Assembly (NCBI GenBank): GCA_049510975.1
Contig: JBEKYM010000019.1
Coordinates: 23,556 to 87,555, forward strand
Reading direction: 5' to 3'
Origin: JAKACA01 sp049510975
GTDB taxonomy: Bacteria > Actinomycetota > Acidimicrobiia > Acidimicrobiales > Bog-793
Length of the DNA: 64,000 nt
Below, piece after piece: positions 52,612 through 60,049 of the stretch. Numbering within the stretch: position 1 is the stretch's first letter; each line of letters starts with the position of its first letter. Made by a program: the position numbers and the translations under genes. The notes beneath the pieces are model-generated. The model had not been told where the DNA came from, made no database searches, and worked only from the letters and a program-made list of their open reading frames with translations.

Positions 52612-53901
52612 TCAGGCGTCCGGCGGCGCCGAGGTCGTCACCTCGAGGGTCCCGGTGGAGTCGAAGACCGCTGCCCCGGCCACGATCGTGGCGGCGACGG
52701 ACAGGTCAGGCTCGAGCACGACGATGTCGGCGGGCGAGCCGGCGCGCAACGTCCCGAGGCCGTCTCCGTCACAGCCGGCAGCCCGGGCCGGCGTGGACGA
52801 GGCCGCCCGGATGGCGGCGTCGAGCGGCAACCCGACGACGGTGACGAGGTTGCGCACGGCGACGTCCATCGTGAGCACGCTGCCGGCGAGGGTGGCGGGG
52901 TCGGACGCCAGGCTCACTCGTCCGGCCTCGACCGACACCTCCATGCGTCCGATCTGGTAGGTGCCGGGCTCGAGGCCGGCAGCAGGCACGGCGTCGCTCA
53001 CCGCCACGAGTCGTCCTGGCGCACACCGCGCCGCCAGCTCCAACACAGCCGGATGGATGTGTTCGAGGTCGGCGATCACCTCGAGGGTGACGCGGTCATC
53101 GAGCAAGAGAGCCGTGACGGCTCCCGGCCGGCGGTGGTGCAAGGGCGCCATGGCGTTGAACAGGTGGGTGGCGTGACGTGCGCCGGCGTCGATGGCCGAG
53201 CGCGTCGTGTCGAAGTCGGCATCGGTGTGACCGATGGCGACGGCGATGCCGAGCTCGCAGGCGGCGGCGATCACCTCGCTCGCACCCGCCAGCTCTGGCG
53301 CCAGCGTCACCATCCGTACCGTTTCACCGGCCGCGGCGGCGAGCTGCCGCAGCTCGGTGACATCGGCGCGGCGCAACGCAAGGGGGTCGTGGGCTCCCAT
53401 TTTCGCCCGAGCGATGAACGGCCCCTCGAGGTGGATGCCGCGGACGGCGGCTCCGCCGGCGATCGGCCGGGCGATGGTCTCCCCGATGGCCGTGACGGTC
53501 GTGAGGAGGTGCTCGGGCGTGTCGGAGACAGTCGTCGCCAGCAGCGAGGTCGTACCGTGGCGGGCGTGGAATCGAGCGATCCGGGCGACGGACGCGCTGA
53601 CCTCCTCGACTCGCTCCCCGTTGACTTGGGCGCCGTCACCGCCATGCACGTGGACGTCGAAGTACCCCGGTGCCACGATCCGCTCGCCGAGGTCGATGAC
53701 CGGTCCGGTCGCAGCCGACGACAGGCCCTTCAACCCACCGCTGCCGCTGCCACCGCTGCCGCTGCCGCCCGGAGCGCCGCCGGTGGCGACTTCTCCGACG
53801 CCGACGACCGAGCCGGCGCGCACCGCCAGCCAGCCGGGCGAGAGCACGGAGTCCCCCGTCACGACCGTGGCGGCTCGCAGCACGTAGCCGCCGTCGTTCA
53901 C
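52612..53901 (-). CDS. nagA: N-acetylglucosamine-6-phosphate deacetylase
   Basis: A 429-residue amidohydrolase that removes acetate from GlcNAc-6-P. Metal and substrate residues are seen in 'GYFDVHVHGGDG', the metal Glu in 'GIHLEGPFIARAKMGAH', the His residues of 'AIGHTDADFD' and 'ATHLFNAMAPLHHR', and the catalytic Asp in 'VAVSDAVPAAGL'. A Gly/Ser-rich insertion of about 20 residues lies near position 45, in the N-terminal beta-sandwich. Its start overlaps the SIS gene stop by four bases. Together with that gene it continues the pathway begun by the ABC-GH20-kinase operon. Confidence 0.94.
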   Translation of the reverse strand: MNDGGYVLRAATVVTGDSVLSPGWLAVRAGSVVGVGEVATGGAPGGSGSGGSGSGGLKGLSSAATGPVIDLGERIVAPGYFDVHVHGGDGAQVNGERVEEVSASVARIARFHARHGTTSLLATTVSDTPEHLLTTVTAIGETIARPIAGGAAVRGIHLEGPFIARAKMGAHDPLALRRADVTELRQLAAAAGETVRMVTLAPELAGASEVIAAACELGIAVAIGHTDADFDTTRSAIDAGARHATHLFNAMAPLHHRRPGAVTALLLDDRVTLEVIADLEHIHPAVLELAARCAPGRLVAVSDAVPAAGLEPGTYQIGRMEVSVEAGRVSLASDPATLAGSVLTMDVAVRNLVTVVGLPLDAAIRAASSTPARAAGCDGDGLGTLRAGSPADIVVLEPDLSVAATIVAGAAVFDSTGTLEVTTSAPPDA

Positions 53902-54935
53902 GTGATCGTGACTTTGGTCAGGCCCTCCGGCGAGTCGGGGTCGAGCCCGCGCGCCCGCGCCAGCTCGAGTGCCAGCTGCTGGCCGCGCACGACCGCCAGA
54001 ACGGGTGCGAGCGCTTCGGGAGCGGCCGCCGGCCAGCCGGCAGCGCTGCCGGTGACAGGACCGACGAGACGCACCGAGGCGCCACGCCTCGACAACTCGG
54101 CGACGAGATCGATGACGTCCGCCGCAGCCGGCCCCGGATGGGCGAAGGCAAGGATCGGGACCCCCGAGCTTGCGATGGCGATGGGGCCGTGTCGCAGGTC
54201 GGCGGCGGAGAAGGCGGTGGAGAGGATGGAGGTGGTTTCTTCGACTTTGAGGGCGCTCTCGGCTGCGGCTCCGTAGAGGTAACCCCGCGCCACGGTGGCG
54301 AAGCGTCGCTCAGCTTCCGACACCCACGCTGCCAACTGCCTGCCGGGCTCCTCGTCGTCCACGACGTGCCTCACGTGATCGGGCAGCGCCGCCCAGTCGC
54401 GATCGGTGATGCCCACGTCGCCGACCGCCTGGGCGATCATGGCGAAAGCGACGATCTCGGCCGTGACGGTTTTCGTGGCCGGCACGGCTCGCTCCTCGCC
54501 CGCACCGAGAGCGATGACGGCATCAGCGACAGCTGCGAGCGGGCTGGCGGCGTCGTTCGTGATGGCGATCGTGCGGCCGCCGGAGGCCTTCGCCCGCTCG
54601 AGCACACTGGCGATCTCCGGCGTCCGGCCCGACTGCGAAACGGCGATGACGACATATCCCGAGAAGTCGACCTCGGCCCCGTACAGCAAGTGGACACTGG
54701 GGGACGCCGATGCCACCGGCCTCCGGGTAGCGACTTCGAGGAGGTAGCGGCCGCACGTGGCGGCGTGGTCCGACGAGCCGCGGGCGACGACGACGGTGCC
54801 GGCCAGGGGCGCCTCGAAGCAGGCAGCCAGCGCCGGCTGCAACGCCGAACGGCAAGCGATCAACGCCTCGAGCGCCGCCGGCTGTTCGGACATCTCGGCG
54901 CGCATCGACGTTCCGAGCAGCCGATCGATGGACAC
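53898..54935 (-). CDS. SIS-domain aminosugar isomerase/deaminase-like protein
   Basis: A 345-residue protein with two SIS domains like the isomerase half of GlmS, without the glutaminase domain. 'VVARGSSDHAATCGRYLLE', 'VIAVSQSGRTPEIASVLERA' and 'AVPATKTVTAEIVAFAMIAQ' are family blocks, and 'VARGYLYGAAAESALKVEET' marks the second domain. Members beside nagA act as glucosamine-6-P deaminases, so conversion of GlcN-6-P to Fru-6-P and ammonia is likely. It is ten bases downstream of recO in the same direction. Confidence 0.87.
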   Translation of the reverse strand: MSIDRLLGTSMRAEMSEQPAALEALIACRSALQPALAACFEAPLAGTVVVARGSSDHAATCGRYLLEVATRRPVASASPSVHLLYGAEVDFSGYVVIAVSQSGRTPEIASVLERAKASGGRTIAITNDAASPLAAVADAVIALGAGEERAVPATKTVTAEIVAFAMIAQAVGDVGITDRDWAALPDHVRHVVDDEEPGRQLAAWVSEAERRFATVARGYLYGAAAESALKVEETTSILSTAFSAADLRHGPIAIASSGVPILAFAHPGPAAADVIDLVAELSRRGASVRLVGPVTGSAAGWPAAAPEALAPVLAVVRGQQLALELARARGLDPDSPEGLTKVTIT

Positions 54936-54944
54936 GGGCGAAGG

Positions 54945-55697
54945 CTAGTCGGGCGCTCCCGTGCTCCTCCCGACCGGGGCCATGGGTGCCGCCGTCGTAT
55001 GGGCGGACCGGAGCCGGCGGTCGAGGTGGTATTCGACGGCGATCGTGGCCAGCCGCTCGACTTCTGCTGTCGCCCGGCTCGTCGGCGCCGCCAGGGCCTG
55101 CCGGAGCTGGCCGCCGAGGATCTGGCGGATGAGTGACACGGACTCGGGCGACACCGCCTGGCCGCTGCGGCACGACCGGCACAAGAAACCCCCCAACGCC
55201 TGATCGAACGCCACCAACTCCGCCGGCTCTCCGCAGGCGGTGCACTGGTCGACGACAGGGCTCACGCCTTCGAGGGCGAGGAGCTTCCACAAGAAGGCGC
55301 CGAGGAGGACCGCACCGCCGTCGCCGGCGAGCGTCGTGAGGGCGCCGACGAGCATCCTGAAGAGATCCGGCATGGGGTGGCGCTCGACGGCGACCTGGTC
55401 GACCGCCTCGAGCATGGTGAAGGCGACCGGCATCTTGTCGAGGTCCTCCCGGATCGGGCGGAACATCTCGATCACTTCGGCCTGAGTGATGACGTCGAGC
55501 TCGCGACCCTTCCAGCACATGAGCGACACGTGGGTCAGCAGGTCGAGGCGGCCGCCGAGCTTGGACTTGGTCTTTCGCACGCCCTTCGCAACGGCCCGCA
55601 CCTTGCCGTGCTCGGGCGTGATGATCGTGATGATGCGGTCCGCCTCGCCGAGGCGCATCGTGCGCAACACGATGCCTTCGTCCCGGAACGTCGCCAC
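54945..55697 (-). CDS. recO: DNA repair protein RecO
   Basis: A 250-residue RecO with an N-terminal OB-fold ('DEGIVLRTMRLGEADRIITI'), a helical middle and a four-Cys zinc site ('CTACGEPAEL' and 'FLCRSCRSG'). RecO anneals ssDNA and loads RecA onto SSB-coated DNA with RecR. The recO-uppS order is common in actinobacteria. Confidence 0.94.
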   Translation of the reverse strand: MATFRDEGIVLRTMRLGEADRIITIITPEHGKVRAVAKGVRKTKSKLGGRLDLLTHVSLMCWKGRELDVITQAEVIEMFRPIREDLDKMPVAFTMLEAVDQVAVERHPMPDLFRMLVGALTTLAGDGGAVLLGAFLWKLLALEGVSPVVDQCTACGEPAELVAFDQALGGFLCRSCRSGQAVSPESVSLIRQILGGQLRQALAAPTSRATAEVERLATIAVEYHLDRRLRSAHTTAAPMAPVGRSTGAPD

Positions 55698-55745
55698 TGC
55701 ACCACGCTAGGGCGCGCTGCCGGCGACTGCGCCGGCTGGGCCGAC

Positions 55746-55979
55746 CTAGCTCCGGCTGCGGAGGCCGTGCATGCGGCCCCCGAAATAGATCAGGGCGACG
55801 CCTGCCACGATCACGATGATGACACCGGTGGCTCCGGGACCGCCGCCGAGCGAGACGATGACGAGAAACGCCAGCGCGATCAACCCCAGGATCGTTCCCG
55901 AGATCATCCCGATGTGGTCCCAGAGCCGCCAGCGTTCCGGTGCCGCCGGCTCCCCTCCGTGCTCGCCGGCCTCAGTCAT
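55746..55979 (-). CDS. small two-helix membrane protein
   Basis: A 77-residue protein with two predicted transmembrane helices (about 23-44 and 50-68, 'GVIIVIVAGVALIYFGG') and a basic C-terminus. It lies between uppS and recO with gaps of 3 and 48 bases, so it is probably co-transcribed. I recognise no family and propose no function. Confidence 0.65.
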   Translation of the reverse strand: MTEAGEHGGEPAAPERWRLWDHIGMISGTILGLIALAFLVIVSLGGGPGATGVIIVIVAGVALIYFGGRMHGLRSRS

Positions 55980-55982
55980 CGG

Positions 55983-56702
55983 TCATCGTTTCAGTCCTCC
56001 GTAGCGCCGTTCCCGGTGCTGGTACTCGCGGATGGCGTCGAAGAGATTCTCTCTCCGGAAGTCCGGCCAGAGCACGTCGGTGAACACGAGCTCGGAGTAG
56101 GCAAGCTGCCAGAGCAGGTAGTTCGACATGCGGTACTCGCCGGAGGTTCGCACGACGAGATCCGGGTCCGGCATGTCGGGCCAGTAGAGCCTGCTGCGGA
56201 TGGCCTTCTCGTCGACCTTGTCGGGCCGCACTCCGTCGGCGACGATCGACTTGACGGCGTCGACGATCTCGGCGCGCCCGCCGTAGTTGAAACAGATCGT
56301 CAGTGTCATCTTCCGGTTGTGCTCGGTGAGGGCAACGGACTCGTCCATGTGGCGCAGCAGCCGTTTCGGCACCCGCCAGTCGCGACGGCCGGCGAAGCGG
56401 ATGCGGACTCCCTTTTGGTTGAGGTCGTCGCGGTGGCGAGTGAGGATGCCTTCGTTGAAATTCATGAGGTAGCGCACCTCGTCAGGCGGCCGCCTCCAAT
56501 TCTCCGTCGAGAAGGCGAACATCGAGAGCCAGCGCACCCCGACCTCGAGCGCCCCGTCGACCGTGTCGAACATGGCCTCCTCGCCGGCGGCGTGGCCAGC
56601 GGTCCGAGGCAGGCCGCGGGCGCGTGCCCAGCGCCCGTTGCCGTCCATGACGCAGGAGATGTGGTTCGGAACGCTGTTGGGGTCGATGCCCTCGCTTGGC
56701 AC
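55983..56702 (-). CDS. uppS: isoprenyl (undecaprenyl) diphosphate synthase
   Basis: A 239-residue cis-prenyltransferase producing the polyprenyl diphosphate carrier for cell-wall and glycan synthesis. It carries 'ISCVMDGNGRWARARGLPR' with the catalytic Asp, 'WLSMFAFSTENWRRPPDEV', 'NYGGRAEIVDAVKSI' and 'DPDLVVRTSGEYRMSNYLLW'. The GTG at 56702 is taken, since the longer frame reads antisense to the siroheme gene. The next gene upstream ends 11 bases away. Confidence 0.93.
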   Translation of the reverse strand: MPSEGIDPNSVPNHISCVMDGNGRWARARGLPRTAGHAAGEEAMFDTVDGALEVGVRWLSMFAFSTENWRRPPDEVRYLMNFNEGILTRHRDDLNQKGVRIRFAGRRDWRVPKRLLRHMDESVALTEHNRKMTLTICFNYGGRAEIVDAVKSIVADGVRPDKVDEKAIRSRLYWPDMPDPDLVVRTSGEYRMSNYLLWQLAYSELVFTDVLWPDFRRENLFDAIREYQHRERRYGGLKR

Positions 56703-56712
56703 GTGGGCGACG

Positions 56713-57453
56713 TTACTCCGGTGGGTGGTGGCCCCCCGATTCGCCGCCGGCGATGGTGGAGGCGACCCACGCTGCCGCAGCGGCTCGTGCCGATCGCAGG
56801 TCACCCGACTGCACGAGCGGCCAGAGAGCGCCGTCGACCAGCTCCTCCCAGTCCAGGCCCTCGCTCGACAGGCCGGCGGCTCGGATCGTGGCGCGGGCTT
56901 CCCCGACGATCGCGGCCAAGTCTGCAACCTCGATCGGCACGGCCTCCCCGACGCGCCGGCGGATCCAGCCGGCGAGCCACGGGCTCACGCCGGCGGTCGA
57001 GACGGCGACGGAGACGTCGCCTCTGCGCAGCACCGCCGGCATCAGGAACGAACACGAGGCGGGGTCGTCGGCCGCATTCACGAGCACGCCGGCGCCTTCG
57101 GCGTCGAGGTACACCTGACGGTCGACTTCGGGAACGCCGGTGGCGGCGACGACGAGGCGGTAGGCCGCCGCCTCGCCCTGCTCGTAGGGCCGTTGAACCG
57201 ACGAAACAGGCAGCTGCTCGACGAGATCGCACATCTCCGGCGCCACGACGGTCACCACGGCCCCGCACTCGATCAACGACGCTGCTTTGCGAGCGCCGAT
57301 CGGGCCGCCGCCGACGACGAGACACGGGAGGCCCTCGAGCCGCAGGGCAAGGTGGAAGAGCGGTGCAGGTGCTGTGAGCTGGGCTCCAGTCTTATCGCTG
57401 ACGTCGCGGAGCGCGCCTTTCATGGCGGTGGAGGGCAGCGGAGAGGTGGTCAT
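56713..57453 (-). CDS. precorrin-2 dehydrogenase / sirohydrochlorin ferrochelatase (CysG-B/Met8p-like)
   Basis: A 246-residue protein with a Rossmann domain ('LPCLVVGGGPIGARKAASLI'), the catalytic-Asp region 'VLVNAADDPASCSFLMPAVL', and a helical dimerisation domain ('VSTAGVSPWLAGWIRRRVGE'). It oxidises precorrin-2 with NAD+ and inserts iron to make siroheme. This fits exactly with the siroheme sulfite reductase encoded divergently at 58349. No methyltransferase half is fused. It is probably expressed both for sulfur assimilation and with the downstream uppS-recO genes. Confidence 0.93.
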   Translation of the reverse strand: MTTSPLPSTAMKGALRDVSDKTGAQLTAPAPLFHLALRLEGLPCLVVGGGPIGARKAASLIECGAVVTVVAPEMCDLVEQLPVSSVQRPYEQGEAAAYRLVVAATGVPEVDRQVYLDAEGAGVLVNAADDPASCSFLMPAVLRRGDVSVAVSTAGVSPWLAGWIRRRVGEAVPIEVADLAAIVGEARATIRAAGLSSEGLDWEELVDGALWPLVQSGDLRSARAAAAAWVASTIAGGESGGHHPPE

Positions 57454-57565
57454 GATCTCGGTCGTTCGGGAATACCCTTAAAAGCCGATCGGTTTAGTCA
57501 GATATAGTACCCGCCACGGACATCGGGGCACTATTCCACCGGCGATCCCCGAGGGGGACGATAAC
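57454..57565. promoter_or_regulatory. divergent sulfur-assimilation promoter region with palindrome
   Basis: The A/T-rich spacer between the siroheme gene and cysH contains CCGATCGG (57485-57492) flanked by A-rich and T-rich arms, and a TATAGT (57503-57508) resembling a -10 element for cysH. GAGGGGG (57551-57557) is the ribosome site for the TTG start. The palindrome is a candidate operator for a sulfur or redox regulator; this is inferred from position only. Confidence 0.5.
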
Positions 57566-58270
57566 TTGGATACCAATGAGGGAACCGCAGTGATCGAGGC
57601 CGAGCCGATCGACGAGCAGCTGCTCGCTGACGTCTCTGCGCGACTCGAGGCGCTCGGACCGCGCGAGGCTGCCACCGCAGCCATCGCCTGGGTCGTGGAG
57701 ACCTTTGGCGGCGCCTATGCGGTCGCCAGCTCGTTCCAGGACGCGGTGCTCGTCGATCTTGCGATCAAAGCCGATCCGAGCGCCGAGATCATCTTTCTCG
57801 ACACCGAGTACCACTTCCCCGAGACGCTCGCCTTCGTGGAGCGCCTGCGCAAGATCTGGAACCTCAACCTCACCACGACGCACCCGGCCATCGGGCGGGA
57901 CGAGACACCGTGCGGGAGCCCCGGCTGCTGCCAGCTCCGCAAGGTGGAGCCCCTCAACCGCGCCCTCGAAGGCAAGCGGGCCTGGATCACCGGCTTGAAG
58001 CGGGTGGACACCCCCGAGCGCGTCGGCGCCCCGATCGTCGCCTGGGACCCCCAGCGGAACATGGTGAAAGTGAACCCGCTCGCCACCTGGACCGACGACG
58101 ACGTCGACGAGTACCTCGCCGAGCTCGGTCTCCCGCTTCACCCGCTCACGTACGTGGGCTACGTCTCCATCGGCTGCGCGCCCACGACGCAGCCGGTCGC
58201 CGAAGGCCACAACCCTCGCGAGGGCCGTTGGCCGGGCACCGACAAGACCGAGTGCGGGCTGCACGTCTAG
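57566..58270 (+). CDS. cysH: adenylyl-/phosphoadenylyl-sulfate reductase
   Basis: A 234-residue reductase converting APS or PAPS to sulfite. It has 'YAVASSFQDAVLVDLAIKA' (nucleotide-binding loop), 'IIFLDTEYHFPETLAF', the Cys pair C121-C122 in 'PGCCQLRKVEPLNRAL', and the C-terminal catalytic Cys230 in 'KTECGLHV'. In [4Fe-4S] APS reductases a second pair C-x2-C follows. Here 'SIGCAPTTQP' has Cys204 but Thr207 in place of the fourth ligand. The substrate (APS versus PAPS) is therefore uncertain. The TTG at 57566 is preceded by GAGGGGG, and a GTG at 57590 is possible. Confidence 0.92.
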   Translation: MDTNEGTAVIEAEPIDEQLLADVSARLEALGPREAATAAIAWVVETFGGAYAVASSFQDAVLVDLAIKADPSAEIIFLDTEYHFPETLAFVERLRKIWNLNLTTTHPAIGRDETPCGSPGCCQLRKVEPLNRALEGKRAWITGLKRVDTPERVGAPIVAWDPQRNMVKVNPLATWTDDDVDEYLAELGLPLHPLTYVGYVSIGCAPTTQPVAEGHNPREGRWPGTDKTECGLHV

Positions 58271-58348
58271 CCCGCCCGGACTCGTCCACCCCACCCCCAC
58301 CCAGCCGACCCCGCCGCCACCTCCCGGCCGAGCGATCGCGACCCGCCG

Positions 58349-60049
58349 ATGGAATTCATCCGTCCCTTCCGCACCGGGACAACCCTCAACCAGAGCGAGC
58401 AGTGGAAGCTCGCCCGCAACCCCCTCGACGTCGCCGACGCCATCCGAGACCGCTACGCCCACGAGGGTTGGCAGTCGATCTCCACGGTGGACGGTGAAGT
58501 CGAGCGCCTGAAGTGGGTGGGGATCTACCCCCAGCGCCAGGGCGGCGATGCCTTCATGATGCGGGTGAAGATCCCGGGCGGGCGCATGACGGCCGCCCAG
58601 ACCCGCTGCATCGGCGAGGTCGTCGATCGCTACGCCGCCGCCCCCGAGCCGAGCCCGATCTGGGGCGACCGCTACTGCGACCTCACGACTCGCCAGGACG
58701 TGCAGCTGCACTGGGTGCACATCGGGGACGTGCCCGAAATCTGGCGCCGGTTCGACGAAGTCGGCATCACGACCGTGCAGGCCTGCGGGGACTCGGCGAG
58801 AAACGTCCTCTGCTGTCCCGTTTCGGGGGTCGACCGCTACGAGGTCCTCGACGCCAGCCCGATCGCCCGGGAGGTCTCGGACTTCTTCACGGGCAACCGC
58901 GAGTACTCCAACCTCCCCCGCAAGTTCAAGATGTCGATCACCGGTTGCCGGGAGGACTGCGCCCAGGCCGAGATCAACGACATCGGCATGTGGCCCGCGC
59001 GGCGGTTCGACGACGGTGCCGTCGGCTTCAACCTGCTCGTGGGCGGCGGCCTCTCCGACGGCCCCCGCATGGCGAGCGACCTCGACGTCTTCGTCCTCCC
59101 GGAGCAGTGCGTCGAGATCTGCCGGGCGATCGCCCAGCTGTACGGCGAGCTCGGCAACCGTGAGAACCGCGGGATCAACCGGATGCGCTATCTCGTGCAG
59201 GAGCTGACGCCGGAGGGTTTCCGTGAGGAGCTGGCGACGCGGGCGGCCTTCGCGCTCGAGCCCGCCGGCGAGGAGCTCACGCGCCGCTACCGAGGCGACC
59301 ACGTCGGCGTTCACAGCGAGCGCCGGCCGGGCTTGTCCTACGTCGGCTGCTCGGTCCCCGTCGGCCGGCTGTCCGGCGTCGAGCTCATCGAGGTGGCTCG
59401 CCTGGCCGAGGAGTACGGCGACGGCGAAGTGCGCCTCGCCACCGACCAGAATTTCGTGCTCACGGGCGTTCCCGACGATCGGGTGGAGGACCTGCTCAAA
59501 GAAACCCTCCTCCAGCGCTACTCCCCCTTCCCCGCCCCCTTCGAGCGGGGCGTGGTCGCATGCACGGGGAGCGAATTCTGCCGTTTCGCCGTCGTCGAGA
59601 CGAAGGCTCGTGCCGTGGAGTGGGCCCGTGAGCTCGATCGGAAGTTCGCCGCCGGGCTCGGCGGGGGCGCAGGGTTTCGGGACCGCCCACACGACTCGAT
59701 CGTGCGCATGCACTTCTCCGGTTGCCCGGCTTCGTGCGGCCAGCCGCAGATCGCCGACATCGGCTTTCGCGGCGACACGGCCCACGTCGGCGACGAGATC
59801 GTCGAGGGTGTCGACATCGGCGTCGGCGGGAGCCTCGGAACCGATGCCGCCTTCGGGGACTGGGTGGCGGGGGCGATGCCGGTCAGCGAGGTGCCGGCCG
59901 CACTCGAGCGTGTCGTCGGTCGGTACTTGCAGGAACGGCAGCCGCTCGAACGGTTTCACGAATGGGCGAGGCGGTCGCCCCGAGAGTCGGTTCAACTCAC
60001 GCTTCACGGCAACGGCGCCGGGGGCCTGCACGAGGAGCAGGAACGATGA
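58349..60049 (+). CDS. siroheme [4Fe-4S] nitrite/sulfite reductase (assimilatory)
   Basis: A 566-residue reductase carrying out the six-electron step, here most likely sulfite to sulfide because of its neighbours. It has the duplicated NIR_SIR architecture. The siroheme/cluster Cys ligands are C405-x5-C411 ('ACTGSEFCRF') and C459-x3-C463 ('SGCPASCGQ'). The first half also has C155-C156 and C200-x3-C204 ('GCREDCAQAE'). The family normally takes electrons from ferredoxin. No ferredoxin or CysJ flavoprotein is encoded here, but the stop overlaps the ATG of an FrhB-like F420H2 dehydrogenase. Confidence 0.92.
   Translation: MEFIRPFRTGTTLNQSEQWKLARNPLDVADAIRDRYAHEGWQSISTVDGEVERLKWVGIYPQRQGGDAFMMRVKIPGGRMTAAQTRCIGEVVDRYAAAPEPSPIWGDRYCDLTTRQDVQLHWVHIGDVPEIWRRFDEVGITTVQACGDSARNVLCCPVSGVDRYEVLDASPIAREVSDFFTGNREYSNLPRKFKMSITGCREDCAQAEINDIGMWPARRFDDGAVGFNLLVGGGLSDGPRMASDLDVFVLPEQCVEICRAIAQLYGELGNRENRGINRMRYLVQELTPEGFREELATRAAFALEPAGEELTRRYRGDHVGVHSERRPGLSYVGCSVPVGRLSGVELIEVARLAEEYGDGEVRLATDQNFVLTGVPDDRVEDLLKETLLQRYSPFPAPFERGVVACTGSEFCRFAVVETKARAVEWARELDRKFAAGLGGGAGFRDRPHDSIVRMHFSGCPASCGQPQIADIGFRGDTAHVGDEIVEGVDIGVGGSLGTDAAFGDWVAGAMPVSEVPAALERVVGRYLQERQPLERFHEWARRSPRESVQLTLHGNGAGGLHEEQER

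Noticed and set aside
57494..60031. 845-codon open frame on the minus strand
   Set aside because: It is antisense to cysH and the sulfite reductase, which carry clear motifs. The composition is that of a shadow frame.
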